This document shows, piece after piece, positions 1 through 10,618 of a stretch of 64,000 bases of DNA. The stretch covers positions 558,001 to 622,000 of the forward strand of contig NZ_CP101291.1 of the NCBI RefSeq assembly GCF_024300645.1, in the 5' to 3' direction. A program made the position numbers and the translations under genes. The DNA comes from Alteromonas sp. LMIT006 (lineage in GTDB: Bacteria > Pseudomonadota > Gammaproteobacteria > Enterobacterales > Alteromonadaceae). A model generated the notes under the pieces. It saw nothing but the letters and a program-made list of their open reading frames with translations, was not told the DNA's origin and did no database searches. Positions within the stretch are counted from its first letter, which is position 1. The number at the start of each line of letters is the position of its first letter.

Positions 1-1742
1 ACTGGCTTATAAGGACGTTCACGTGCCTCCATTGCCACGCGACGCGCCTCTAACTCGGCATCGGATAACGCAACATTTAAAGTGCGGTTCGGGATATCGA
101 TTTCGATCGTATCGCCGTTTTCGACCAATGCCAAGCCACCACCAGAGGCGGCTTCTGGAGAACAATGACCAATAGAAAGGCCAGAGGTACCACCGGAGAA
201 ACGACCATCTGTGATCAAGGCACACTCTTTGCCAAGACCTTTGGATTTGAGATACGAGGTGGGATAGAGCATTTCTTGCATACCTGGACCTCCTTTGGGG
301 CCTTCATAGCGAATGACTACGACATCACCTGATTTGACCTCATCATTGAGAATACCTGCAACGGCATCGTCTTGATCTTCATAGACACGCGCAGGTCCGG
401 TAAATTTCCAAATCGACTCATCCACACCAGCGGTTTTAACAATACAGCCGCGCTCAGCAAGATTACCAAACAACACTGCCAAACCACCTTCTTGTGAATA
501 AGCGTGTTCCACTGAGCGAATACAGCCATTTTCACGGTCGGTATCAGCTTCATCCCAGCGGCAATCTTGACTAAATGCCTTAGTGGTGCGGATTCCAGCT
601 GGGCCGGCTCGGTAAAATTTGTCCGCATCTGGATTATCCACAGTGATATCCATAGAGGCGATTACTTCAGCCATCGGCTTGCCCAGTACGTGGTGCGCAT
701 CGCCGTGCAATAAACCGGCTTTGTGTAATTCGTTCAAAATCGCCATTACGCCACCGGCACGGTGTACGTCTTCCATGTGGTACTTAGGTGTGGCTGGCGC
801 GACTTTTGATAGATGCGGGACTCTGCGCGACAAACGGTCGATATCATCCATCGTAAACGGTACTTCACCCTCAATCGCAGCGGCCAACAAATGCAAGATC
901 GTATTGGTTGAACCGCCCATGGCAATGTCTAAGCTCATGGCATTTTCAAACGCATTAAAGTTGGCAATATTGCGTGGCAGTGCCGTTTCATCGTCGTCAC
1001 CATACCAACGCTGGCATAACTTAACAATTTCTTTACCGGCTTGGATAAAGAGCTGTTCGCGATCGGCGTGAGTGGCAAGCATCGAACCATTGCCTGGCAA
1101 GGATAAACCTAACGCTTCGGTCAAACAGTTCATTGAGTTTGCCGTGAACATGCCTGAGCACGAACCACAAGTCGGGCACGCTGAGCGTTCGATTTCTTCT
1201 GAATCGGTATCGGATACTTTATCATCTGCCGCGGCCACCATAGCATCGACTAAGTCCAGCTTTATGATTTGATCAGAAAGCTTAGTTTTCCCAGCTTCCA
1301 TTGGACCACCTGATACGAAGATCACAGGGATATTTAAGCGCATGGCTGCCATGAGCATTCCCGGTGTGATTTTATCGCAGTTAGAAATACAGACCAAGGC
1401 ATCGGCACAATGCGCATTACACATATATTCCACCGCGTCGGCAATGACTTCTCTTGATGGTAACGAGTACAACATACCAGCATGGCCCATGGCAATACCA
1501 TCATCCACTGCAATGGTGTTGAACTCTTTAGCCACACCGCCAGCTTCTTCAATGCTACGGGCGACCAATTGTCCCAGATCTTTTAAGTGCACATGCCCAG
1601 GTACAAATTGAGTAAAGGAATTCGCAACCGCTATGATGGGCTTGCCAAAATCCCCATCCTTCATTCCTGTGGCGCGCCATAATGCACGGGCACCGGCCAT
1701 ATTGCGACCTTGAGTCGTTGTTGCTGAACGTAGTTTAGGCAT
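1..1742 (-). CDS. ilvD: Dihydroxy-acid dehydratase, 3' end cut by window edge
   Basis: Dehydrates 2,3-dihydroxy-isovalerate and 2,3-dihydroxy-3-methylvalerate to the 2-keto acids, the third common step of valine and isoleucine synthesis, in the cytoplasm. The reading frame is open from an ATG to the window edge, giving 580 codons of an enzyme usually near 615. The N-terminus reads [20 protein letters not shown], typical of the family. The Fe-S ligand motif [12 protein letters not shown] is seen, as is the substrate-site stretch [12 protein letters not shown] near the C-terminus. It lies 22 bases downstream of ilvE in the same direction, so the two are very likely co-transcribed. The last 35 or so residues lie outside the window. 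Identification is secure. Confidence 0.97.
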   Translation of the reverse strand, partial: MPKLRSATTTQGRNMAGARALWRATGMKDGDFGKPIIAVANSFTQFVPGHVHLKDLGQLVARSIEEAGGVAKEFNTIAVDDGIAMGHAGMLYSLPSREVIADAVEYMCNAHCADALVCISNCDKITPGMLMAAMRLNIPVIFVSGGPMEAGKTKLSDQIIKLDLVDAMVAAADDKVSDTDSEEIERSACPTCGSCSGMFTANSMNCLTEALGLSLPGNGSMLATHADREQLFIQAGKEIVKLCQRWYGDDDETALPRNIANFNAFENAMSLDIAMGGSTNTILHLLAAAIEGEVPFTMDDIDRLSRRVPHLSKVAPATPKYHMEDVHRAGGVMAILNELHKAGLLHGDAHHVLGKPMAEVIASMDITVDNPDADKFYRAGPAGIRTTKAFSQDCRWDEADTDRENGCIRSVEHAYSQEGGLAVLFGNLAERGCIVKTAGVDESIWKFTGPARVYEDQDDAVAGILNDEVKSGDVVVIRYEGPKGGPGMQEMLYPTSYLKSKGLGKECALITDGRFSGGTSGLSIGHCSPEAASGGGLALVENGDTIEIDIPNRTLNVALSDAELEARRVAMEARERPYKP

Positions 1743-1764
1743 TGCTATTACTCTTTTTTAAAAC

Positions 1765-2697
1765 TTATTTATATACGGGTGTTAACCAATTCCACTTGTC
1801 TTCGGTGGTACCGTTAAACAAGCCGAAAAACATATCTTGCACTTCTTTCGTGATGGGACCGCGACCGCCGTTGCCAACGGCAATGCCATCCACACTGCGG
1901 ACTGGCGTGACTTCAGCTGCGGTGCCACACATAAAGATTTCATCAGCAAGATACATGGATTCACGCGGAATATTTTCTTCGCGAATTTCATAGCCTAATT
2001 CTTTGAGAAGCGTCATACAGGTATCGCGAGTAATACCTGGTAAAATCGCCGCTGTTTTTGGCGTCGTCATTACTACTTTATCACGAATCACAAAGATGTT
2101 TTCACCAGCACCTTCGGAGACGTAGCCATTGACATCTAGTGCAATGCCTTCGCCATACCCATGACGTCGCGCTTCCATTGAAATCAATTGCGATGATAGG
2201 TAGTTACCACCGGCCTTTGCACCGGTAGGAAGGGTATTGGCAGCCAACCGGCTCCACGATGAAATACCTGCATCAACACCAGACGTTAACGCTTCCTCAC
2301 CTAAATACGCACCCCATTCAAAGGCGGCGATGCTTAGCTCAGTTTCTTGACCAAATGGCACCTGTATTCCCATACCTAAATCACCGTAAAAAGCGATTGG
2401 ACGAATGTAGGCCGATTTGAGCTCGTTGGCGCGGATGATATCCATCGTCGCTTGATTGACTTGGTCGAGCGTGTAAGGGATGGTCATGCGATATATTTTG
2501 GCAGAATCGAATAAACGACGATTGTGATCATTTAAGCGAAATACACACGTACCTTGATCCGGCGTATTGTAAGCGCGGATACCTTCAAATACCGATGAAC
2601 CGTAGTGAATTGCGTGCGTCATGACATGCACAGTCGCATCTCGCCATGGCATGATTTCACCGTTAAACCAAATTTTTTCTGCTGGGGTTTTAGCCAT
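1765..2697 (-). CDS. ilvE: Branched-chain amino acid aminotransferase
   Basis: PLP-dependent (fold type IV) transaminase for the last step of leucine, isoleucine and valine synthesis, using glutamate as amino donor. The 310 residues match the usual length of about 309. The PLP-binding lysine is K161 in the conserved stretch AKAGGNYLSS, followed by ARRHGYGEGIALDVNGYVSE, which is characteristic of IlvE. The N-terminal motif HYGSSVFEGIRAY is also present. It is the first gene of an ilvE-ilvD unit. The usual ilvG and ilvM genes are not adjacent in this window. Identification is secure. Confidence 0.97.
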   Translation of the reverse strand: MAKTPAEKIWFNGEIMPWRDATVHVMTHAIHYGSSVFEGIRAYNTPDQGTCVFRLNDHNRRLFDSAKIYRMTIPYTLDQVNQATMDIIRANELKSAYIRPIAFYGDLGMGIQVPFGQETELSIAAFEWGAYLGEEALTSGVDAGISSWSRLAANTLPTGAKAGGNYLSSQLISMEARRHGYGEGIALDVNGYVSEGAGENIFVIRDKVVMTTPKTAAILPGITRDTCMTLLKELGYEIREENIPRESMYLADEIFMCGTAAEVTPVRSVDGIAVGNGGRGPITKEVQDMFFGLFNGTTEDKWNWLTPVYK

Positions 2698-3022
2698 TTT
2701 CTGTTTCCTGTAGAGGGCTAAGCAACCTTGCTCACGCCCAAAAATTGTTCAATACGCGCCCATAATACACTGGAAAATCGCGATTCGATAGCACTAAGCA
2801 AGAGAATTGATCTCTTTAGCAGAAATGGTAAAAAGTTAGATTTTCGTCACTGAAAGAGCGAAGTGCTCTATGTATAGTTAGCCTCAAGCTTGAGCAAAAA
2901 GCAAATGTTTTTTGGTCTAACACCTCTATTCGCTGACCCAAAGTCCGGATTTTGTAAAACTGGCCATCACAAACATGCTTGAGCATTACAATCTCTGTAT
3001 ACCGTTTGTATGGAGAATTAAA
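2698..3022. promoter_or_regulatory. Divergent ilvE/comM intergenic region
   Basis: This 325-base stretch separates the starts of ilvE (minus) and comM (plus), so promoters for both must lie here. A TATTAT hexamer on the minus strand at 2767-2762 could be a -10 for ilvE, but I see no convincing -35 at the right distance. I looked for an ilv-type leader peptide rich in Leu, Ile and Val codons followed by an attenuator and did not find one. A minus-strand open frame that crosses the region (2816-3094) runs into comM and has no recognisable protein family, so I do not call it. Confidence 0.4.
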
Positions 3023-4546
3023 ATGAGCATGGCGACTTTGCACACCAGCACCGTCATTGGTTTTACCGCGCATGATGTCACTGCAGAGATTCACATCACC
3101 AAAGGATTACCACAATTTCAGATAGTGGGATTAGCCAGTGGTTCACATCTGCACGTAAAAGAACGGGTGCGCAGCGCCATCATCCACTCTGGTTATACTT
3201 TCCCAGCCAAAAGAGTCACCGTAAACCTTTCCCCTGCAGACTTACCTAAGTTTGGCGCTCGATTTGATTTGCCAATTGCGCTTGGCATACTCATTGCCGC
3301 AGGCGAAATCATTGCAGAGCAATTACACGATTATGTGTTTTTAGGAGAACTTGCCTTATCAGGTGAATTGCGGGCGGTCAGCGGTATTTTGCCAGGCATC
3401 AAACAAGCGATTAATACAGGAAAAAAAGTGATTTTTTCGTTTCATCAGGCCAATGAGGTTGCGCCTTTTTATCCGGAATTGTGCTTTCCTGCGAAGACAT
3501 TAAAGGAGGTAGTCGGTCATTTGAACGCATCTACTTCATCTAAAGCAAATGCTAGGTTGAATAGCGTAGCACCGGTTCAGCCTAAGCAGCATACCGGTCA
3601 GTTTATCGATTCACAATGGGATTTGATTCTGGGTCAGTATGGCGCAAAACGTGCACTGTTAATCGCGGCAACCGGTGGCCATAATATATTGTTATATGGC
3701 CCTCCGGGTGCGGGCAAAACCATGCTAGCTTGTGAACTCGTTAATTTGCTGCCCGATCTGCCTAAAAATGCTTTTTTTGAAACGTTAACTTTGCACTCGT
3801 TAGCCAATCGCCCAATGCCTAATTCAAACAGGCCTCCGCTGCAGCGCCCTCATCATAGTGTGACCAAAATAGGACTACTTGGTGGTGGCAATCGAGCCCA
3901 ACCCGGATCCATAAGCCTTGCGCATAATGGTGTGCTGCTGTTAGATGAGTTAACTGAGTTTGCCAAACCCCTGTTAGACCAACTTCGCGAACCGCTACAA
4001 GAAGGTGAGATCAGATTACATCGGGCTCATTACGCGCTCAGTCTGCCTTGTGATTTTCAACTCATCGCTACGCTTAACCCAAGTCCAACTGGATCTGTAG
4101 AAAATAACAGGAGTAGTGTGGATGCGACAATACGATACTTGAATCGTTTATCTGACCCTTTGCTAGAACGCATTGATATGCAATGTGAAGTCCCTAAAAC
4201 TCGACCGAACCTAGCACCGAACAAAGCTAATGAACCGGGTATTAAAGAGTTGGCACAACTTGTGAAAACTCAACAGCTAAAACAAATACAGCGTCAAGGA
4301 TGCCTCAACAGTCAATTGACACCCGCTCAGATCAAGTGCATTCAACTTTGTGCTGATACGCAAAGGCTGTTAGAACAGGCCCATCAACAATATCAGCTAT
4401 CCGCACGCATGATCAGCAGGCTGATTTTGCTTGCCCGCAGCATCGCCGATCTCGACCATGCGGTTGACATAAAGCCCAAACACATTGCTGAAGCATTACA
4501 GTACCGGAGTTTCGACCGGTTATGCCAACAATTAATTACCCAATAG
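3023..4546 (+). CDS. comM: ComM/YifB family AAA+ ATPase (Mg-chelatase-like)
   Basis: Hexameric AAA+ helicase of the YifB/ComM family. In Vibrio and Acinetobacter, ComM drives branch migration during integration of transforming DNA; the bacterium need not be competent to carry it. The protein has an N-terminal ChlI-like domain (GLPQFQIVGLA, DLPKFGARFDLPIALG), a Walker A motif GPPGAGKT at residues 226-233, a Walker B region LLLDELTEF, and a Mg-chelatase C-terminal domain. I chose the ATG at 3023 (507 residues, family usual about 506) because MSMATLHTSTVIGF aligns with the family start and a GGAG ribosome site lies 7 bases upstream; an upstream in-frame ATG at 2975 would add 16 unrelated residues. 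It converges on ilvY. Confidence 0.93.
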   Translation: MSMATLHTSTVIGFTAHDVTAEIHITKGLPQFQIVGLASGSHLHVKERVRSAIIHSGYTFPAKRVTVNLSPADLPKFGARFDLPIALGILIAAGEIIAEQLHDYVFLGELALSGELRAVSGILPGIKQAINTGKKVIFSFHQANEVAPFYPELCFPAKTLKEVVGHLNASTSSKANARLNSVAPVQPKQHTGQFIDSQWDLILGQYGAKRALLIAATGGHNILLYGPPGAGKTMLACELVNLLPDLPKNAFFETLTLHSLANRPMPNSNRPPLQRPHHSVTKIGLLGGGNRAQPGSISLAHNGVLLLDELTEFAKPLLDQLREPLQEGEIRLHRAHYALSLPCDFQLIATLNPSPTGSVENNRSSVDATIRYLNRLSDPLLERIDMQCEVPKTRPNLAPNKANEPGIKELAQLVKTQQLKQIQRQGCLNSQLTPAQIKCIQLCADTQRLLEQAHQQYQLSARMISRLILLARSIADLDHAVDIKPKHIAEALQYRSFDRLCQQLITQ

Positions 4547-4551
4547 AATAG

Positions 4552-5415
4552 TTAACCGCTAGTTAGCTCCATCAGCGCGCTGATTTTGGGTTCAAAGGCA
4601 CGACTTGCCAGACAGCATAAACCCAAACGGTAAGCTTCAATGTCCGGTACAGTGATTTGATATAAGCGATTAGAGTGACGCACATAATCGAGAATAATTT
4701 TGGGCACAAAACCCAAGCCAACGCCCAAGTTGACCATACTGACAATGGCCTCATTGCCTCCAACGGTTGCATAGATGCGTGGACGAATATTATGCTCGGC
4801 GAACCAGTGATGTACGATTCGACGAGATGGACCTGATTCAGGCATAATGACAGGCTGCTGGGTCCAATCGACATCTTTTATACGCTGAATCTTAGAAGAT
4901 TTTGGCGCGATCAACACCAAAGGCACGTCGTCCAGATGTTGAAACATGACGTCTTCTGGCCACTCTGGGTAATGAATACACACTGCCGCATCAGTGGTTT
5001 TTTGTTGTACTCTTTGCACAGCTTCAGCAGGGTCTCCAGTCAGCAATTTTAATTCCACACTAGGATGCAAAGAGCGGTATTTATCAAGTAAACCTGGTAA
5101 ATGCGATTGCGATGCCGTCACCGAACAATACAGGCTTAACTCGCCTCTCAACTGGGTTTGGTTCGATTGTAATTGGCTATTTACGCGATCCCATTCGGCC
5201 AAAGTATTACTGGCAAAGACTAAAAAGATCTCCCCCGCATGGGTTAAACTGACTGAACGGTTGTTGCGCTCAAACAAGGTCACTTGGGTTTCTTGTTCTA
5301 GCCGAGTGATGGCACGACTTAACGTCGATGGGGTAATAAACATGGCTTGTGCGGTCTTGCCAAAGTGCAATGACTGCGCCAAATGATGGAAAAGTTGCAA
5401 GCTGCGAATGTCCAT
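4552..5415 (-). CDS. ilvY: LysR-type activator of ilvC
   Basis: LysR-family regulator that, in E. coli, activates ilvC when acetolactate or acetohydroxybutyrate accumulates. The N-terminal winged helix-turn-helix (LHFGKTAQAMFITPSTLSRA) and effector domain (GELSLYCSVTASQSHLPGLL, IYATVGGNEAIVSMVNLGVG) match IlvY closely. I start at MDIRSLQLFHHLAQS, giving 287 residues, since this aligns with the E. coli start; an upstream in-frame ATG would add 17 residues across the likely operator. It is divergent from ilvC, the classic arrangement, so the shared region should hold its operators and its own autoregulated promoter. Confidence 0.95.
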   Translation of the reverse strand: MDIRSLQLFHHLAQSLHFGKTAQAMFITPSTLSRAITRLEQETQVTLFERNNRSVSLTHAGEIFLVFASNTLAEWDRVNSQLQSNQTQLRGELSLYCSVTASQSHLPGLLDKYRSLHPSVELKLLTGDPAEAVQRVQQKTTDAAVCIHYPEWPEDVMFQHLDDVPLVLIAPKSSKIQRIKDVDWTQQPVIMPESGPSRRIVHHWFAEHNIRPRIYATVGGNEAIVSMVNLGVGLGFVPKIILDYVRHSNRLYQITVPDIEAYRLGLCCLASRAFEPKISALMELTSG

Positions 5416-5447
5416 AAACCCTCTTGGATAAAGTGAAAATACTAATT

Positions 5448-5464
5448 GTTGCGATTTACGCAAC
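5448..5464. promoter_or_regulatory. Candidate IlvY operator in the ilvY/ilvC intergenic region
   Basis: The 180 bases between the two divergent genes contain the inverted repeat GTTGCGATTTACGCAAC (6-base arms), which overlaps the ilvY 5' side, and a related TTGCAAATATAT sequence at about 5471. LysR regulators bind imperfect dyads of this kind, and TTGC/GCAA half sites fit known IlvY operators in enteric bacteria. The assignment is inferred from position and symmetry only. Confidence 0.45.
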
Positions 5465-5595
5465 ACTAGGTTGCAAATATATCATTTTATCCAACAAAAA
5501 ACATCGGCTAAGATACATTCAAATCGTCACTGATTGATATTGAAATGGTAAATATCCGCGATGCGGGTTAATTTTTGGAATTGGAAAGTATAAGC

Positions 5596-7071
5596 ATGGC
5601 TAATTATTTTAATACCTTACCTTTACGCGTACAGCTTGACCAACTTGGTCGTTGTCGTTTTATGGACCGCAGTGAATTCGCTGATGGTTGTGATTTCTTG
5701 AAAGGTAAAAAGATTGTCATCGTCGGTTGTGGTGCACAAGGTTTGAACCAAGGTTTGAACATGCGTGACTCCGGTCTAGACGTCTCTTATGCTTTACGCC
5801 AAGCCGCTATCGACGAAAAACGTGACTCTTTTGTTCGTGCAACTGAGAATGGTTTTACCGTCGGTACGTACCAAGAACTTATTCCAACTGCGGACCTAGT
5901 TTATAACCTTACCCCAGACAAGCAGCATTCTGCAGTGGTCGAAGCGGTCATGCCATTAATGCAACAGGGCGCAACTTTAGGCTACTCGCACGGTTTTAAT
6001 ATCGTCGAAGAAGGCCAGCAAATCCGCTCTGATATCACAGTTGTCATGTGTGCACCAAAGTGTCCTGGTACCGAAGTACGCGAAGAATATAAGCGCGGTT
6101 TTGGTGTACCTACTCTTATCGCTGTTCACCCAGAAAACGACCCAGAAAACAAAGGCTGGGCCATTGCTAAAGCACTCGCCTCGGCAACTGGTGGTGACCG
6201 CGCAGGTGTCCTAGAGTCTTCATTTGTCGCAGAAGTCAAATCTGATCTGATGGGCGAACAAACCATTCTTTGTGGTATGCAACAAGCCGTTGCCGTATTA
6301 GGCTACGAAAAAATGGTTGCAGATGGTGTAGACCCAGCTTATGCCGGTGCATTATTGCAATACGGCTTGGAAGCCATCACTGAAGCATTGAAGATCGGTG
6401 GTGTGACCAACATGATGGATCGTTTGTCTAACCCAGCCAAGATCAAAGCATATGATCTATCTGAGGAATTGAAAGTCATTCTACGTCCATTATTTGAAAA
6501 ACACCAAGACGATATCATCAGTGGTGAATTCTCAAAAACCATGATGGAAGATTGGGCCAACGGCGATGCTAACTTACTTAAGTGGCGTGCTGAAACAGGT
6601 GAAACTGCATTTGAAAATGCACCAGAGTTCACCGGGAAGATCGATGATCAAGAATTTTTCGACAAGGGTATTTTCATTGTTGCTTGCATCAAAGCAGGTG
6701 TTGAATTGGCCTTTGACGTAATGGTTGAAGCAGGCATTTTACCTGAATCAGCTTACTATGAGTCGCTCCATGAAACGCCACTTATCTCTAACACCATCGC
6801 CCGTAAGCGCTTGTATGAGATGAACGTTGTTATCTCAGATACGGCTGAATACGGTAACTATTTATTTGCTAACGCTGCCATCCCATTATTGGCAGAGAAA
6901 GTCATGCCGACCTTGAGCGCTGAACTACTTGGTGCAGGTCTAAGTGATACATCAAACGCAGTGGATAACATGCGTTTAGTGGAAGTGAATCGCGCCATCC
7001 GTGAAACGGGTGTTGAATTCATCGGTGAAGAGCTTCGTGGTTACATGAGTGACATGAAAGCGATCATCTAA
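5596..7071 (+). CDS. ilvC: Ketol-acid reductoisomerase, class II (long form)
   Basis: Catalyses the Mg-dependent isomerisation and NADPH reduction of acetolactate and acetohydroxybutyrate in branched-chain amino acid synthesis. The 491 residues correspond to the long E. coli-type enzyme with a duplicated C-terminal knotted domain. The nucleotide-binding loop [19 protein letters not shown], the active-site stretch [18 protein letters not shown] and the C-terminal [18 protein letters not shown] are all clear. I start at [14 protein letters not shown], which aligns exactly with the family; an in-frame upstream ATG would add seven residues. It is followed by a strong terminator and so is probably monocistronic and controlled by IlvY. 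Confidence 0.98.
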   Translation: MANYFNTLPLRVQLDQLGRCRFMDRSEFADGCDFLKGKKIVIVGCGAQGLNQGLNMRDSGLDVSYALRQAAIDEKRDSFVRATENGFTVGTYQELIPTADLVYNLTPDKQHSAVVEAVMPLMQQGATLGYSHGFNIVEEGQQIRSDITVVMCAPKCPGTEVREEYKRGFGVPTLIAVHPENDPENKGWAIAKALASATGGDRAGVLESSFVAEVKSDLMGEQTILCGMQQAVAVLGYEKMVADGVDPAYAGALLQYGLEAITEALKIGGVTNMMDRLSNPAKIKAYDLSEELKVILRPLFEKHQDDIISGEFSKTMMEDWANGDANLLKWRAETGETAFENAPEFTGKIDDQEFFDKGIFIVACIKAGVELAFDVMVEAGILPESAYYESLHETPLISNTIARKRLYEMNVVISDTAEYGNYLFANAAIPLLAEKVMPTLSAELLGAGLSDTSNAVDNMRLVEVNRAIRETGVEFIGEELRGYMSDMKAII

Positions 7072-7119
7072 GAAGGTAACAGTTCTGTCGTTAGGTGCTT
7101 TTTTATAAAGCCCTCTTTG

Positions 7120-7144
7120 CCCGGCCAATTTGGCCGGGTTTTTT
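7120..7144 (+). terminator. Rho-independent terminator after ilvC
   Basis: A 7-bp GC-only stem (CCCGGCC/GGCCGGG) with an AATTT loop is followed directly by six T residues. It sits about 50 bases after the ilvC stop and would end that transcript. The rest of the gap to the transporter gene shows nothing else. Confidence 0.9.
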
Positions 7145-7240
7145 ATGTGTATCACCTGGTAAATCTCATATTCCCAACTGCATTTTCTTTGTCGTATGCC
7201 ACATGATTACTTGTGCTAAGTGCTAGATCCTTAAGCCAAA

Positions 7241-8458
7241 TTAATTTCGCGCATATTTGAACAAGCTCATTGTCAAAATACAACAACTCACAAAGCCAAT
7301 CCCAATAGGGATCAATGTATCCACCAGGAACGCATCCACTACCAAAGCAATTAACACGGCTACTACACTACTTACCGCACCCAACAACGCTGCGCCAAGG
7401 CCAGCCACTTCGCCCAAAGGCTCCATCGCCAAAGAATTGATATTTCCAAATAAGATCCCGACAAAGAAAAAGTTTACAAATAGCAAACCAATAGTGACGG
7501 GCAAAGGTGCTAGACCTTGATAAAGTATTTGTGCAATGACAAACATCACACTCAGTAATAAGTGTCCCCTCAAAGCTAACTGGCATAAACGCACCATACC
7601 CAAACGTTCAACCAAATGGGCATTCAACAAAGATGCACACCCGATTGAGAATGCCAATGCTGCAAAAATATAGGCAAACCAATCACCTACATCATAAAAG
7701 CCAACAAAAATCGTCTGGGTCGCACCTAAATACCCTAAAAACCCACCAAAAACTAAGCCAATTCCCAGCATATAAGGCCAGACCTCACGATGTGTGAGGA
7801 TAAATCGACTCGCGATGAAGAACTCAGACCAAGTGAATTTGCGACGATCTGCTTTGGCTAGGGTTTCCGGTTGACGTAGAGCCAACCACAGCACGGATAG
7901 AATCACCATAACAAAGAAAAACGCAAAAATATAATGCCAGGTAAAATAGCGCAAAATAGCCTGTCCAATAATGGGTGCCATCATTGGCACCATAATGAAC
8001 ACCACCATAATAAAACTCATCACCCGCGCCATGCGATCGCCAACGTAAATATCGCGGATCATTGCCATCGTCGCGATTCTTGGACCACTGACGCCAAAGG
8101 CTTGAATCAACCTGCCAAGCAACATCACTTCCATGGTCGTTGCCGCCATACAAATCAAGGTGCCAAGACAAAAAATCAAAGATCCTAAATATACCCCAAA
8201 GCGCCTTCCAAAACTGTCACAGATTGGCCCAAACACGAGCTGACCAAAAGCCATACCAAAGAAGAATAACGTGATGATCATATGGGTATGCTGCATACTC
8301 GGACTGTTTAGATCATCGCCAATCATGCTCAAGGCTGGCAACATGGTATCAATGCTCAGCGCCACCAATGAGGTCAACAAGGCCATTAAGGTGACAAATT
8401 CAGGTAGGCTAAGGGTGGCTTGTGCGTGTGCGGTTTTATCATTATGCGGCTGGCTCAT
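7241..8458 (-). CDS. MFS drug-resistance transporter, Bcr/CflA family
   Basis: Inner-membrane proton-driven exporter of the DHA1 group, related to Bcr (bicyclomycin resistance) and CflA. The 405 residues fit a 12-helix MFS protein. The loop between helices 2 and 3 reads FGPICDSFGRRFGVYLG, the usual G-x3-D-x2-GRR motif, and helix 5 carries MVPMMAPIIGQAIL, resembling the Bcr-type motif C. Its start overlaps the stop of the upstream EamA gene by 4 bases, so it is the last gene of the proB-proA-eamA-mfs unit. The substrate cannot be told from sequence; amino acid export is possible from context. Confidence 0.85.
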   Translation of the reverse strand: MSQPHNDKTAHAQATLSLPEFVTLMALLTSLVALSIDTMLPALSMIGDDLNSPSMQHTHMIITLFFFGMAFGQLVFGPICDSFGRRFGVYLGSLIFCLGTLICMAATTMEVMLLGRLIQAFGVSGPRIATMAMIRDIYVGDRMARVMSFIMVVFIMVPMMAPIIGQAILRYFTWHYIFAFFFVMVILSVLWLALRQPETLAKADRRKFTWSEFFIASRFILTHREVWPYMLGIGLVFGGFLGYLGATQTIFVGFYDVGDWFAYIFAALAFSIGCASLLNAHLVERLGMVRLCQLALRGHLLLSVMFVIAQILYQGLAPLPVTIGLLFVNFFFVGILFGNINSLAMEPLGEVAGLGAALLGAVSSVVAVLIALVVDAFLVDTLIPIGIGFVSCCILTMSLFKYARN

Positions 8459-9354
8459 ACGTTCGCCTCAACAGATATCTCCTGCGTATTTTGTTGCCTC
8501 AAGGCTAAATAATTACCCAAGCCAATACAAGCAACGCCAACTATGGCCAGCAAGGACCACTGATATCCTTCCATCACAGTTGCGATGAAGAGAGCTATCA
8601 CAGGATACACTAAGACAACATAGGCAGCTTTATCAGAACCAAGGCGTTGCACTAACAGCATATAACAGCCAAAAGCAATAACAGAGCCGAAGATAGAGAG
8701 ATAGGCCAGCGCCGCATAAAATTCGACCTCTTCTGGCCACTGCCAAGGTATGCCCAATAATTGCAAGCCAAGCAAAATCACCACACTCCCATAACACATG
8801 GAGTAACAGTTAAACGCCACCACCGAGACATCATCGAGTAAATGCTCTGAAATGATATTGCCAATACTCGCCGAAGAAAATGAACACAACGCCCATATCA
8901 GCCCTAACTTCAAACTTTCACTCGAATTTAACTGACGTAATTCCGGATAAAAAATCGAGCAGATCCCAACGAATCCCAACGTTGCACCTATGACCACTTC
9001 GCGGCGAATCGGTTTGCGCAGAAATACGCGTCGTAAAATCACATTAAAATAAATGACGGACGTGCTTAACACCGCCAAAAAGGCACCCATAATATGTTGT
9101 TGTGCAACATACAAAAATGAGTAATCCAGGGTGTATAAAAATAATCCGGCAAGACACATCGTCAGATGCTGTGTAATGCGAAAGCGCATGGGTAGCCGAC
9201 GCCACCAAATAAATAGAGCTAACACGAATGAAGCAAATAAAAAGCGAAAGGCAACTGCATAAGATGGATTGCCATAGTCAATTTGGAAATTAATCGCATG
9301 CCAAGTTGAGCCCCAAATCAGGGCACAAACAATAAAGTAGAAAAAGGACGACAT
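8455..9354 (-). CDS. EamA/DMT-superfamily transporter
   Basis: Ten-helix drug/metabolite transporter with two EamA repeats, in the inner membrane. Features are the N-terminal FYFIVCALIWGSTWHAINFQ, the mid-protein ASIGNIISEHLL and SKAAYVV-like DKAAYVVLVYPVIALFIAT in the second repeat. The family exports metabolites or amino acids. Its ATG immediately follows the proA stop codon with no gap, and its stop overlaps the next transporter, so translation is probably coupled along the operon. This tight coupling to proline synthesis genes makes amino acid export a reasonable but unproven guess. Confidence 0.8.
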   Translation of the reverse strand: MSSFFYFIVCALIWGSTWHAINFQIDYGNPSYAVAFRFLFASFVLALFIWWRRLPMRFRITQHLTMCLAGLFLYTLDYSFLYVAQQHIMGAFLAVLSTSVIYFNVILRRVFLRKPIRREVVIGATLGFVGICSIFYPELRQLNSSESLKLGLIWALCSFSSASIGNIISEHLLDDVSVVAFNCYSMCYGSVVILLGLQLLGIPWQWPEEVEFYAALAYLSIFGSVIAFGCYMLLVQRLGSDKAAYVVLVYPVIALFIATVMEGYQWSLLAIVGVACIGLGNYLALRQQNTQEISVEANV

Positions 9355-10617
9355 TTAACCCCGTATATGCCCATCGCCTGTCACGACAAATTTTTCCGTC
9401 GTCAGGGACGCAGCCCCCATCGGTCCATACGCATGAAGTTTGGAGGTAGAAATTCCGATTTCTGCTCCTAAGCCTAACTCACCGCCGTCAGAAAAACGCG
9501 AAGACGCATTGACCATGACCACTGCAGAATGTATTTGTTGTAAAAACGCCTGCTGACGCTCACTATTTTCGCTGACAATGACTTCTGTATGACCTGAATT
9601 GTATCTTTGGATATGCTCAATGCCTTGCGCAAAATCATCTACTACACGCACGGCTATTTCCATAGCGAGGTATTCCGCTTCCCAGTCAGCATCGGATGCC
9701 GGAACGACATCCAGTTCCACGTTGGCAAAATGAGGCAAGCTTTTTGCGCACGCGTGCACTTTTACAGCGTGTTTAGCGAACATATGAGCCACTTTCGGTA
9801 ACAAGGATTCAGCTTGCGCCGAGTGAATCAATACGGTTTCTAAGGCATTACAGACGCTGGTTCTTTGTGTTTTACCATTTTCGAGTAAGCGAAGGGCTTT
9901 GTCGGCATCGGCAAACTGATCAATATACATATGACAAACGCCTTTAAAATGCTGAATCACTGGAATTTGGCTGTGTTGAGAAACGAAACGAATAAGGCCT
10001 TCACCGCCCCGTGGAATAATTAAGTCGATATCGTCCGATAAGGTCAGCATTGTATTGAGAATTTCGCGATCTGGATCGGGGATCACAGTGACGGCTGCAG
10101 TATCTATTTGGTGTAACTCGAACGCATCGTGTAAACACCTTGCCAAGGCCATATTGGAATGTAACGCTTCTTTGCCGCCACGCAAGATGACGGCATTTCC
10201 AGCTTTAAAACACAGTGCCGCCGCGTCGATAGTGACATTTGGGCGCGATTCGTAAATCATGCCGATGACACCCAAGGGAATTTTCATTTTTTGTACGCGG
10301 ATTCCACTTGGCATGGTTTGCGGGTCGCTCATTTGACCAACCACTTCAGGTTGGTGGGCAATATCCACTACCGCTTGTGCTATCGCCTTGATACGCTGCT
10401 CATCGAGCATCAGACGATCCTGCATTGCCTTGTCCATACCACTAGCCAATGCCTGCGCCAAGTCTTCGCGATTGGCAGTGATAATTGCTTTGGTATTATT
10501 CAGTAACGTCTCTGCAACCGTTAATAGGACGTTCGTTTTTTGTTCTGAACTCAGTTGGGCAACTTGTCTCGCCGCGTATTTTGCCTTTTTTGCAGACTGT
10601 TCAATCGAAAATGACAT
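9355..10617 (-). CDS. proA: Glutamate-5-semialdehyde dehydrogenase (gamma-glutamyl phosphate reductase)
   Basis: Second step of proline synthesis: NADPH reduction of gamma-glutamyl phosphate to glutamate-5-semialdehyde in the cytoplasm. The 420 residues match the usual 417 or so. Conserved stretches include LGVIGMIYESRPNVTIDAAA, NAVILRGGKEALHSN, the active-site cysteine region GKTQRTSVCNALETVL and the C-terminal GPMGAASLTTEKF. It starts one base after the proB stop, so the proteins are made together, as expected for a pair that channels a labile intermediate. Confidence 0.97.
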   Translation of the reverse strand: MSFSIEQSAKKAKYAARQVAQLSSEQKTNVLLTVAETLLNNTKAIITANREDLAQALASGMDKAMQDRLMLDEQRIKAIAQAVVDIAHQPEVVGQMSDPQTMPSGIRVQKMKIPLGVIGMIYESRPNVTIDAAALCFKAGNAVILRGGKEALHSNMALARCLHDAFELHQIDTAAVTVIPDPDREILNTMLTLSDDIDLIIPRGGEGLIRFVSQHSQIPVIQHFKGVCHMYIDQFADADKALRLLENGKTQRTSVCNALETVLIHSAQAESLLPKVAHMFAKHAVKVHACAKSLPHFANVELDVVPASDADWEAEYLAMEIAVRVVDDFAQGIEHIQRYNSGHTEVIVSENSERQQAFLQQIHSAVVMVNASSRFSDGGELGLGAEIGISTSKLHAYGPMGAASLTTEKFVVTGDGHIRG

Positions 10618-10618
10618 C

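Noticed and set aside
2816-3094. Minus-strand open frame across the ilvE/comM gap
   Set aside because: It overlaps the comM start, has no recognised family and no good ribosome site; probably chance.
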